A stretch of DNA of 64,000 bases from Pycnococcus provasolii (taxonomy: Eukaryota > Chlorophyta > Pseudoscourfieldiophyceae > Pseudoscourfieldiales > Pycnococcaceae), in contig OW568893.1 in NCBI GenBank assembly GCA_938743325.2, forward strand, positions 186,001 to 250,000, written 5' to 3'. Shown piece by piece: positions 38,521 to 47,178 of the stretch (the first letter of the stretch is position 1; each line of letters starts with the position of its first letter). A model generated the notes under the pieces. It searched no databases. It was not told the origin of the DNA and saw only the letters and a program-made list of their open reading frames with translations. A program made the position numbers and the translations under genes.

Positions 38521-38961
38521 AAAAAACGGACGCCGCGGGGTACGCCGCCACCTCACGCTATGTCAGAGCTCACGGACGAGTTCGTCATGGAAGTGCACGC
38601 TTGTCTTCAAGCACTCGCAAAGAGAAACGACGACTTGTGTGATCGTGCCATTAAGCTGAGATTTCAAGGTTCTACCAACGCTGAAGATAGACGAAGCTTG
38701 CACGACGTCGCGAGCTGCCTGAAGGTGTCCAAAGAGCGTGCGGAACAGCTCGTCGCGAAGGGGATTCGCAACACGCCACTCGTTCGAGAGGATGCGCCGC
38801 TCGATATCCTGCTGGAGGATGAGCACGTGGTCGTCGTCAACAAGACGGCAGGGCTTCTCAGTCAGCCAAGGCATCGTTTTCTTGGAGGGAGCGTCGTCAA
38901 TCGTCTGCTGTGGAGGTATCGGCAAGATCCCGCCGCAGACGCAAAGGTGTGCCATAGACTT
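38521..38961 (+). pseudogene. 5' fragment of an RluA-family pseudouridine synthase
   Basis: Open frame with EDAPLDILLEDEHVVVVNKT, AGLLSQPRHRFLGGSVVNRLL and VCHRL, the standard order of RluA-family motifs (PLDILYEDEHLLVVNKPAG ... VHRLD). It ends exactly before the catalytic Asp that follows HRL, at a good splice donor (GTGAGT, 38962). The rest of the enzyme is not found downstream on this strand. Instead, antisense pieces of other genes follow. The N-terminal part (MSELTDEFVMEVHACLQALAKR) looks genuine. The catalytic residue is absent, so the fragment is not functional alone. Confidence 0.65.
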
Positions 38962-38965
38962 GTGA

Positions 38966-39219
38966 GTGGAAGTTTGCGTGTTCTTCAGCACGTCGGCATC
39001 CGTGTTCACGAGCGCGTCTGCGGCGCCACAGTCCATGCACAGCCGCTCGAGCGCTCCGAACGCCTCTTTTTGTATTCGAACATCCTTGTTCTTCAGCTGT
39101 TTTCTGAGGTGCTCGTGGAACTTGCCGTCGACGAGGTGATCCGAGACTTTGCCGCACCTCGCGATGGCGTGCACGAGTCGAAATCCTTCACACGCAAAGA
39201 CCTGGTGAGCGACGGACAA
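38966..39219 (-). pseudogene. Internal fragment of an ARM/HEAT-like protein gene
   Basis: About 60 codons read VFACEGFRLVHAIARCGK, KQLKNKDVRIQKEAFGALERLC, a helical-repeat pattern, beginning at a splice-acceptor-like CTCACCAG. It stops within the short module shared with the condensin fragment (38975-39033). No start, stop or flanking repeats, so it is a piece of a gene. Parent family uncertain. Confidence 0.5.
38975..39033 (-). repeat. Shared joint module R, copy 1
   Basis: About 58 bp, minus strand, starting GACTGTGGCGCCGCAGACGC and encoding CGAADALVNTDAD. A near-identical copy lies on the plus strand at 44848-44910, where it directly follows a truncated condensin frame. Confidence 0.75.
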
Positions 39220-39380
39220 GGTTGCAGTGTCGTTGTTCGTTTCGTTGTTACTTTGTTTTACTCACAATATTATTATGTATGTACTGTACTGGTGCAACTA
39301 TTCCTAGGGTAGAGGTTGAGGGACTCTGGTTGAGTCTACTGGTTCACCTTGAGCTTGTGCTTTTTGGGGCCCACGACGAT
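39220..39380. repeat. Shared joint module D, copy 1
   Basis: 161 bp matching 44939-45070 almost base for base from GGTTGCAGTGTCG to CCCACGACGAT, apart from a roughly 28-bp AT-rich insert after TTTACT here and a 2-base difference near 39334. The right end carries, on the minus strand, the last codons (GPKKHKLKVNQ) of the 45026-45907 gene, so this is a displaced copy of that gene's 3' end. Confidence 0.85.
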
Positions 39381-39636
39381 TGGCCGCACGTCCGTCCTCC
39401 TCCGCGCCACGGTTTTCGCCGAGACGTAGCCGCACGAGCGCACGGTTCGCGTGCGTCGTTCGCAGCAAGTCTGAGACACCCACCTCCGTGATTGAGCACT
39501 CTTGCAGCATACCTAAGGCGCGTGTGTACATGGCTTCAATGTCGCGCACGCTCGACGCGTCGTCCCAGCGGACTCCTTGCTCGAGAGCGCGCGCGGACGC
39601 AACCACCTCCTCGGCGCTGATGAGCGCGTCGGACAT
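39381..39636 (-). pseudogene. 5' fragment of a TPR-protein gene
   Basis: From MSDALISAEEVVASARALEQ the frame reads as one TPR-like unit (DIEAMYTRALGMLQECS, LLRTTHANRALVRLRLGE). It runs straight into module D in a different frame. A normal TPR cochaperone or scaffold would continue for several repeats, so only the 5' end is present. Confidence 0.5.
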
Positions 39637-39739
39637 GACGGGCGAGGATTTCGAGAGTAGGATGAGGCGGATGAGAGGGGCGGGTCATCGACGTTCGACC
39701 TCGAGGGGATCCCGAATACGTGACGCAACCCTGTTACCC

Positions 39740-39894
39740 TGAAATGTCCTATCCTCGGCTCGCTTCTGCCGCTCTCTCTCTCTCTCTTCGATTGCGGCGA
39801 CGGCATTCTCGTAGCGCGGGTCGCGCTTCTTCACGAAGAGCACGAGCGCCTCGACGCTCTCGGCAATCACAGTACAAGTTCCAAGGCAGTGCAA
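39740..39894 (-). pseudogene. Fragment resembling DNAJC21/JJJ1
   Basis: Minus-strand frame VEALVLFVKKRDPRYENAV followed by a Glu/Arg coil (IEERERERQKRAEDR). The FVxKRDPR box plus coil is typical of the region after the J-domain in DNAJC21/JJJ1 ribosome-biogenesis cochaperones. No J-domain and no zinc finger are nearby, so this looks like an isolated gene piece. Confidence 0.4.
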
Positions 39895-39956
39895 GGTAGC
39901 CTCTCCTCTCTCGTCAAGCTCTCAGAGGAAAAAAAAAGCCTCTTATCGCGACTCGT

Positions 39957-42900
39957 CTACGCTTGAGCGGCGTCCACAAGCACCTTCTGCGCCTTCTCAT
40001 CCGAAAGCGACGCATGAGTAGCCTGAAGAACATCCGGGGGAAGCACCTTCGCAAACGCGGCAAGAAGCGTCTTCGCACCCTCGAAGTGGGTGGCGCTGAT
40101 GAGCTCGCCGCTACCATAACTCATTGCCACGGCAAGCACCTTCATCACATGTGCGACACGCTGCGAGTCGTGCTGACCGGGTGATGCATTGCCTCCAAGC
40201 AGGTGTGTCACAACCTCCGATGGGCACCCTGAGTTGGGCGTGCATGCCCATACGAGCCGGTCGTGGCACTGCCTCGCCTCGACGAGGTCGTGCGTGAGAG
40301 GAAGTCGGCTCAGCCACAGAGGATACAGCTGCGCGTGATTTGCCTTCGTTCCCGCGTCGACGGATGCGTACGAGGCGTCGCCCGAAGCCGACTCGCTATT
40401 CGCGGGACTTGGCGTGGTCACGGCAAGGTATCGGTTGAGCGCCGAGATGGCGTTCTCCGTCGCCGACATGAACTTCGGCTGACCCGCGTCAGGTGAGTTG
40501 ATGGAATGCTGAATTGCCGCCAGGCTGTTTTCAACGTAGGGTCCAAAAGCTTGTCGTGCCAGAGGAGCCGCCGCGGGATGCAAGAGATGTGCGAAGCATA
40601 TGCCAACGCCGTACACTGCCACCTGCCGAACATCCTCGTCGGGATCGAGGCAGCACTGCAGAACGCGCTGCATGTACTGCGGCAGCAGCGAATTCGCGCC
40701 TCCTGACACGCCCGCGTGCTCCACCACGTCGTCAAAGATCGAGATGGCCACGCGCCTCTCGTCGGGCTGACGCTCAGCCTCTAGCAGCATTGGCAGCAGA
40801 TATGGATTCAAATGGTCCACCATTGGCACAACGTGCTCGCGGTACTCCTTGAGCAGGCTGGACATGCACTCTGCAATCTGGCTCCAGATCTCGTACTCGA
40901 GCTCGCTCTCCGCCTCCAGCGCCTCGTCGTCGCCGTCGATGCTCGGGTCGTAGTCCTCGCTCGTCTCCTTGGTCGTCTTGCGGTCGTTCTGCCGCTTGAC
41001 CGAAGCGTCTGCCACCTCCTTGAACGTTGCGAGCAGCTTCTGCATGTGATCCGGTCTACACAGGTTTGAGCACTCCATGAGCACCTCCTGAATGCTCTCA
41101 AGAACGCACACGAGAATCTCAACCTCCGGCTCCTTCGGGCACACCTCGAGCAGCTTGTCCATGACAAGGCCGAAAAGGTTCTGCAGGTACGTCGCGTCAG
41201 CGCCAGGCGTCGTCTTGAGCTCCACCGCCTTTTTCACGCACACGAGCAACTCGGGAATGCACTGCACAGCCGCTTTCCGCACATCCTCGTGGAAGTAGAA
41301 CTGCAAGAGCGGGATCATGATGGTGCACACGTCCTCGACGTAGGGGAAGAATCCCTCCTTCAGCTCGTCGGCGTAGCAGCATAGCACGTTGCAAGCCGTC
41401 GCCTTCTACTCGAGGACTGACGTTCGGATCGAAACGCGCTTGTCGCCGAGGTCGAACAGCTCAATGCCCTCCTCGTCCTCGTCGTCGCCGCCGTCCTCCG
41501 CCTCCACCACCTTGAAGAAGCCGTCCGGCCCGTCGGGTGCAAGCTTCGCAGTCTTCAGCAGCGGGGGCATCGTGACTGGCAGGTACGGAAAGAACTCTGT
41601 GCCGAGGCACTTGCAGAAGCGTGCCCAAGCCTGCAGAAGGTACTGGCTCGTCGGATCGTCCGCGTCGACGATGGTACCCTGCCGATTCGCAAGAAACTGC
41701 ATCACCTCGTCGCCGTCTTGCCTGAATTGATCCTTTCCCACGGCCATGCCGTCTAAGCTCACGCACTCCATCGCCTTGGCACGCAGCATGCGATACTGCT
41801 TGTCCGTGGCATTGTAGAGAATCTGCTTGAGAGGAACGATACACCTCTCGTAGTGCCTGAGGAACTACTCCTGCGCAGAGTCCGCAACGCTCGCGAGCGC
41901 CGTCAGTGCCGCCTCCTGCACGGCACTCACGCTGCTCTTCTCGAGAAGAACCAGCAGCTTCATCACAATTTCGTCGAGGTACGGCGCGAGAACGTTGTCG
42001 ACGCACCCTTCGGAGAAGTTCACAATCGCCACGGAAGCGTGTGCCTGCACACGAGGATTCTGCAAATCATTCATCGCTTGAAGGAGGCACGGCACGACTC
42101 GGTGGTGCTGCTTTCTCTGCAAATCTGGCGCGAGGTCCGTGCTCAGCTGACCAAGCGCTTGGAAGCACGCCCACCGCACGCGCGGGTGCTCGTCAACGCT
42201 CGCGGTCAGGCACATGTCAACGCACCCGTCGCACTGCGGCGCCATCACCTTGGCGCATCCCTCCGCGATCTGAGCGAGGCAGATCATGCACGCGTGCCGC
42301 TTCTTCCAGTCGGACTTGTCCGCGAGAAGGTGTGGAAGCAGTCCCGATGCGATTGGAAGCACCTGCGCACCACCCAGCGCGAGCGCCACGCGGTCGAATC
42401 CCTCCTGGCCGACGTCGTATGTCTCGCCGTGACCCGTATCCTCGTTGCCGCCGGCACTGCCGTCGGCAATGGACCCGGAAACGTCGTACCACTCGGCGTC
42501 GTCGTCGATGTCGAGCAGGAAGAGCAGAAGCGACTGGAAGAGATTGTTGACGAAATCGGGAAGCTTGCGGATCATGCCCGGAGCCTTGTCGCGCGACTCC
42601 GCGAGCGTCACGAGAAACTCCATGGCAAGCTGTCGTGTCGCCGACTCGAGCTGCTCCGTGCGCGCGAGCGTGGTCATAGCGTTTGCCATCTGCACGAGCA
42701 TGCCGCGCAGGAATCGCGGGTCCATCTCCGCAATCTCGATGAACATCTCAAGCGCATCCTGCGCAGCCGATTCGTCCTGTTTGTTCACCGCCGTCTCGAG
42801 AGTAGAGAGCATGTCCGGGAGCAGCGATTGGAAGCCTGAGCGCTCCTTGTCGCCTGCACTGAGGATGAAGCTCGCGGAGGCGCGAAGCGCGGCTGTTCGC

Positions 42901-43019
42901 ACCTCGAGCGTCTCCGAGCGCAGGCTCACCTGTAGGATGCCGTGAAGCGTTCCCAGGTATGGCCGCAGCGCGTCACTCATGACGCCGGCGAGGTGTGCAA
43001 AGATGGTAAGCGAGCTCTC
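39957..43019 (-). pseudogene. IPO5: Importin-5 (IPO5/IMB3) copy: N-terminally truncated, two in-frame UAG codons
   Basis: About 1000 codons of importin-beta3 HEAT repeats match plant IMB3 closely (LGTLHGILQVS, RKLPDFVNNLF, HPRVRWACFQALGQLSTDL, QNPRVQAHASVAIVNFSE, TALASVADSAQE, GDKRVSIRTSVLE, KATACNVLCCYADELKEGFF). Homology starts abruptly at QESSLTIFAHL (43019) after an acceptor-like AAATCAG; the usual first about 170 residues are missing, and an EF-hand frame lies there instead. Two TAG codons interrupt the frame: one after ADSAQE (41862-41864) and one between SVLE and KATACN (41403-41405), the latter where homologues have Glu. Otherwise no frameshift. It encodes a nuclear-import receptor type. 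Most simply a young degenerate partial copy; readthrough is possible but unsupported. Confidence 0.85.
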
Positions 43020-43029
43020 CTGATTTGCA

Positions 43030-43486
43030 AGACGTCATCTTTACCACCGCCATGTTCCGCCTTAAGGTAATCTCTTGCAGTCCACGTGTACTTCTTTCCC
43101 TTGCATGATTCTGCGAATCGTCTCAGCCACGCAAGACGCACACTGAGTAGAGGAAACACGTGCTCGGTTGAACGAAGCGTATCCTTTTTATGCTTAATGA
43201 CCTGTTCAAATCCCTCAGAGAATTCCTCCAGTGTCATGACCCCGTCACCATCCGTATCCAAAGCAGAGAAGAGCGAGTTTCCCAGCGACTCTTCACCGTT
43301 CAGCTCAAGCCACGCGCGTAGTTCGTGCAAGGACAGAAGGCCGTCGCCGTTCGCGTCGACTTGCCTCCGCCGAAGCGCGGCCGCCACCGCCACCGCGCCC
43401 GAATCCGAATCCGCAGCGCAGAAACGCCATCCGAATCCTCCCGAATCGAATCCCGAATCCCGAATTCCGAATCCCGAATTTCCCAA
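43030..43486 (-). pseudogene. EF-hand protein gene fragment abutting importin-5
   Basis: The frame holds two canonical EF-hand loops (DANGDGLLSLHE and DTDGDGVMTLEE) and a helical tail (SVRLAWLRRFAESCKGKKYTWT). It then runs into importin-5 sequence in another frame. The N-terminal part is made of GAATCCCGAATC-type short repeats (43435-43485) and is doubtful. Probably a calcium-binding protein's 5' part joined to an importin-5 3' part. Confidence 0.5.
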
Positions 43487-43733
43487 GCTAGCGTGTGCCC
43501 GCTGCCGTGCACGTACCCGCGTACCCGCGGCGGAAGAAGGAAGGCATTGAGCTCACAAAATCCGAGAGTAACGGGCCCGGAGCCTGCTTCGCCCCCGCCC
43601 CGGGATCCAACCAGCTGCCTCTCCCCCTCCTCTCGCCTCCCCACCCGATTTTTAAAAACTCTTTATTCAAATTGACAGAACCCAGTCAACGTCGTTCACT
43701 CTCAAACGCACACCTCACAAGACATTTGTCGCC

Positions 43734-44847
43734 ATGGCGGTTTTTATGGTCCCTCTTTCACTGAAAGACCTTTTAGTAGCTAATGGTGAAGACTCCTCAG
43801 GCTCGTCCTCGTCCTCGTCGTCATCTTCTATGCGTATCCGTTCATCTGATTCATCTCACTTTGTTGATCTCACTGCTATGTCCATGGTTCAAAAAAATCA
43901 ACATGTGCAGATGTGTATCCAACTTCTCGCACACGACGACGCAGCATACTCACGTCTTCCCAAGATGTCTTTGAAACTGTCATAAGTGCGACAGTCGCAT
44001 ATCAACATATACCGGACATGGCGAAGTCGCTACTCGTTGACGCAATGTGCAGCAACCTCTCCGTTCTCAACGCAACGCTCATGTCAGTCTCAGCAGCTGA
44101 CGACGCGGAAACGAGACAAACAAACAGGTCCGCACTCATGTGTTACGTCACGTTCCTGCACCACATCCTACAAGAAGGACAAAAAATCAACTCCGCCGCG
44201 CCCGCTGATGCCACAGCAGCGGCTGCGGAACTCGTCGCGGGAAAGAGAGGCGCGAAGGCGAAAGCAGCAAAGGCGGCCAAGGCAGCGGCACTCACCGAGT
44301 ACGACTGGCCCATGCTTCGTGCGAAAACAATGCGAGCACTCGCCAGCGCGACCGTCGTTGACCTGCAAAGCCTCTTCTCGCCCGCACCCGTCGACGACGC
44401 ACTCCTCACCATGCTTGGAAAGTGTGCCATCCTGCTGCCATTCCTTGCGCACGAAAGCTACACGCTGCGCAGCGCGATTGTTGGTGTGATGGGATCCATC
44501 GTCGCGGGTGCATTCTCTGCCAACGACGAGGCGTCCGTGGAAGACGGGCCAGGGGGTCCCATGGCGCGCCTGCGGTCCAAGCAGCACGTGCTCGATCTGC
44601 TCTGCGAACGAGTGCACGACAAGAACGCGTACACGCGAAGCAAGACGCTGCAGGTGTGGGCAAGCCTGTGTGCGGACAAGCTCATACCCATTGGACACTG
44701 GAACCACGTCGCGAAGCTCGCAGTGGGACGCCTGAACGACAAAAGCAGCCTCGTGCGAAAGGCGGCCATGCAGCTACTTGGAACGCTCATGCAGTTCAAC
44801 CCGTTCGCGCCAGAGTTGCCGAGCGCGGCGTTTGCCACGACGCTGCA
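43734..44847 (+). pseudogene. Condensin subunit D2 (NCAPD2/CND1) fragment
   Basis: Starts MAVFMVPLSLKDLLVANGE, like NCAPD2 N-termini (FHLPLSPEELL). After a frame change around 43930-43965 it continues SSQDVFETVISATVAYQHIP, DWPMLRAKTMRALASATV, ESYTLRSAIVGVMGSIV, NAYTRSKTLQVWASLC and LAVGRLNDKSSLVRKAAMQL, ending FNPFAPEL. Compared with known D2 subunits, roughly 100 residues are missing between MLGKCAILL and PFLAHESY, and everything after about residue 370 is absent (family length over 1200). It then enters module R. Condensin I compacts mitotic chromosomes; this copy cannot be complete. Confidence 0.75.
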
Positions 44848-44910
44848 GGACTGTGGCGCCGCAGACGCGCTCGTGAACACGAATGCCGACAACGTGCTGA
44901 AGAAGACGGA
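44848..44910 (+). repeat. Shared joint module R, copy 2
   Basis: GGACTGTGGCGCCGCAGACG onward, encoding DCGAADALVNTNADNVLKKT, in frame with the preceding condensin fragment. Inverted relative to copy 1 at 38975-39033 and differing at a few bases plus one 3-base insertion. Confidence 0.75.
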
Positions 44911-44938
44911 GAACGCGGATGTGGAGAAGGGCTGGCTG

Positions 44939-45070
44939 GGTTGCAGTGTCGTTGTTCGTTTCGTTGTTACTTTGTTTTACTGGTGCAACTATTCCTAGGG
45001 TAGAGGTTGAGGGACTCTGGTTGGTCTACTGGTTCACCTTGAGCTTGTGCTTTTTGGGGCCCACGACGAT
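44939..45070. repeat. Shared joint module D, copy 2 (likely source copy)
   Basis: 132 bp, the shorter version of 39220-39380. It overlaps the 3' end of the 45026-45907 gene (minus strand) and its downstream flank, so this is the more natural location and copy 1 the derivative. Confidence 0.75.
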
Positions 45071-45907
45071 GTAGTCGTCGCCAAACTCCTTGATGTCGAG
45101 GACGAGGATGCAAGTGCATGCCTTGAAGCCGGGTTCGTCTTCGCGATGGTGAGACCAACGGCCACGGTTGGCTTTTTTGTGCAGGCGGAAGCCAGGCGCG
45201 GCATCGTCAATGTGATACTGAAGTATCTTTTCGACCAAGCGCACATCGTAGTACTTGGTCGACGAGAAGACCATCTCCCAGCGCGGCTTGAGGGCGTCGA
45301 ACTCCGTCTTCGTGAGGTGCTTGCCCGTCTTGTAGTCCGTGAGTATAGGCGAATTAGCTCTGCACATAGCGGTGTAGTACTCATTCTGCGGGTCGATGCC
45401 TGTCGTAAAGATGTACGTGGCGAGCTCCTGCTTCTCCATAGCCTGGGCGAGCGTGCGGTTGCCCAGCACCTCGTGCTTGGCATCACAGAGCTTGAGAGCC
45501 TCCGTCTGCACAGCCTTCACGTCCTCCCAGCTGCTCGCGTCCTCGGCCTCGTCGTAGAACGTCTTAAGCGCGTCGTAGTACTTGGCCGCAGCAACCTCCT
45601 TGCCCCCGCCTTCGTGGTACTTCTTGTGCCAGGCCTCCTTGCCCCCGCCATTCTGGTACTTTTGAGTCGTTTTTTTGCGCCGTGCTTCAGCTTTTTCTTT
45701 CGTCTCCCTCTTCTTGTTGAGGTGGTTGTCGACGTACTTCGTCGCCTTAAGGTGGAAGTTGTCTACTGTTTTGGGCTCAAGGAGCTCCATAGTGCGCGTG
45801 ATCAGTCGAGCGCGACTACCGTCGTGACGACCGGTCTTTTTTACATGGCCGGCCAAGACCTTGTCGACGTTCTTGCGTGACTCCGTCGTGAAGGGGGACT
45901 TCGTCAT
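45026..45907 (-). CDS. Unknown protein with repeated K-Y-GGGKE motifs
   Basis: 293 residues, MTKSPFTTESRKNVDKVL to LKVNQ, TAG stop. The first half is very basic and helical, with two close repeats (KYQNGGGKEAWHKKY and KYHEGGGKEVAAAKYY). The second half looks folded (ELATYIFTTGIDPQNEYYT, YKTGKHLTKTEFDALKPRW, YYDVRLVEKILQYHI, KKANRGRWSHHREDEPGFKACTCILVL). The LVEKxLQxHI and NRGRW layout is reminiscent of GIY-YIG/T5orf172-type nuclease-like domains, but I cannot place it. It appears intact, in contrast to its neighbours. Confidence 0.6.
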   Translation of the reverse strand: MTKSPFTTESRKNVDKVLAGHVKKTGRHDGSRARLITRTMELLEPKTVDNFHLKATKYVDNHLNKKRETKEKAEARRKKTTQKYQNGGGKEAWHKKYHEGGGKEVAAAKYYDALKTFYDEAEDASSWEDVKAVQTEALKLCDAKHEVLGNRTLAQAMEKQELATYIFTTGIDPQNEYYTAMCRANSPILTDYKTGKHLTKTEFDALKPRWEMVFSSTKYYDVRLVEKILQYHIDDAAPGFRLHKKANRGRWSHHREDEPGFKACTCILVLDIKEFGDDYIVVGPKKHKLKVNQ

Positions 45908-46259
45908 GGTGTGCGCGCGGAGGGATGGCGGGTTGGCGGGAGAAGGGGTGGAGTTCGGTTCAGTTCTGTATTGGACAGATAGGTTTTTTCTCACTACACC
46001 CACCTAACACACACACCTAAACAGAAACAGGTGGCGTTCGCGGGATTCGACTGCGCGCTCGGCGGCGACGACGACGACCACGGAACCACGGCGAGACGAC
46101 GATCGTGTCGAAGATGAGGAACTTCACGAGATCAACCACCACGACTAGGCACTCTCGCACCTCGACATCGCCGAGGCGAAGCGTCGCGATGCGGAGGCTG
46201 TCCGCGTCGAGGCGGATCGCGTCGAGTCGGGAGAACAGCTCGCGAGCGTTCGTGCTTCG

Positions 46260-46847
46260 GTGGACGACGACGACGACGCGGAGGCGGCAAGCGTGGAGAC
46301 GGACGACAGCGAGGTGGGAGTCAAGCTTACATTCCGCGAAGCAGCCGTCGACGATGGTTCGCCGCACGCACAGGCGGCTCTGCTGAGACGGCAATCGGAT
46401 GCACTTCGTGCGGCGGCGAAGGTGTACGAGAGTGAGGGTGAGAGACTGCTTCAGGTTTGGTCTGCACGACTTCAGGATCGGGACGGCGATGACAACGACG
46501 ACGACAACGACGACGGTGAGAATGGCGGTGATGGCAATCATGGTGATCAGCAGCACGAGCAGCGAGTGTCCTCAAAGAGTCACGAAAACGCGGCAGAGGT
46601 TGTGGGTTCCACAAGAGTGCCATCATCGGCGGAGGTGGAGGCAGCGGCGGCGATGGCTGGTGCACTCGTGTTCACGCGTAAGTCCACCAACGAGGAGGAG
46701 GACGAGGACGAGGCGCAGGATACCCTTGGTCCTCTCCTCAATCAGACGCGGGCACCTCTCGCGATTGACTTTAAGTCGGAGATTGTGCTGGACAATGTCC
46801 TCGGCTCTGGCACGAGCGGCTCGGTGTGGAAAGCACACTACGTATCA
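46260..46847 (+). pseudogene. N-terminal fragment of a protein kinase gene
   Basis: Glu/Asp-rich coil and low-complexity region (46260-46700) leading into IDFKSEIVLDNVLGSGTSGSVWKAHY, the beta1-beta2 Gly-rich loop of a kinase. The frame stops resembling a kinase at 46847, at a GTATCA that might be a splice donor, and is followed tail-to-tail by an antisense oxygenase piece. No catalytic loop or DFG motif was found on this strand downstream. The upstream frame (46100-46260) also looks coding but is interrupted by one TAG. Confidence 0.55.
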
Positions 46848-46871
46848 GTTAGTTACATTTTGTCGTCACCT

Positions 46872-47141
46872 TCACTCATCCGCATCGGCGAGCCAAGCGC
46901 TGATGGCCCACCGTTCTCGCGTGCTTGCACACACTTCGTGCGGTACCGTGCGGCTGTCAAACAGCACAAGGCGACCACCAGCGGGATTCACGTCGACGGT
47001 ACGTCGACCTTCGTCGAAAAACATGCGCAGCTCACCACCCGAGCTGGCCGCATCCCCCGGGTTTTCGTTGAGGTAAAAAATTGCCGTGACAGCTCGATCG
47101 ATGCTGCGCATGCCAGGTGTTCCAAAATATACAAAATTCAT
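46872..47141 (-). pseudogene. C-terminal fragment of an EGLN-like prolyl hydroxylase (2OG-Fe(II))
   Basis: 89 codons: RAVTAIFYLNENPGD, SGGELRMF, VNPAGGRLVLFDSRTVPHEV, RWAISAWLADADE. This matches the end of HIF-type prolyl hydroxylases (CIYYLN, GGxLRIF, NPHEV, RYAITVWYFDADE), including the distal iron His and the 2-oxoglutarate Arg. The first HxD iron ligands would be in an upstream exon; a GCATGCGCAG acceptor-like site sits at the start, but upstream DNA is AT-rich and then belongs to another gene. Therefore partial. Confidence 0.7.
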
Positions 47142-47178
47142 AATATAATGAATATAATGTAATATAATTCAAAATATA

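Noticed and set aside
41403-41864. Idea that UAG is a sense codon throughout this genome
   Set aside because: Many genes here (VTC1-like, MAT1, GLE1, GT29, PhyH, 45026 gene) stop sensibly at UAG, and reading on in MAT1 would enter the antisense of a real gene. Long genes such as RCC1/cNMP and the uridine kinase/TTM gene contain no internal UAG.
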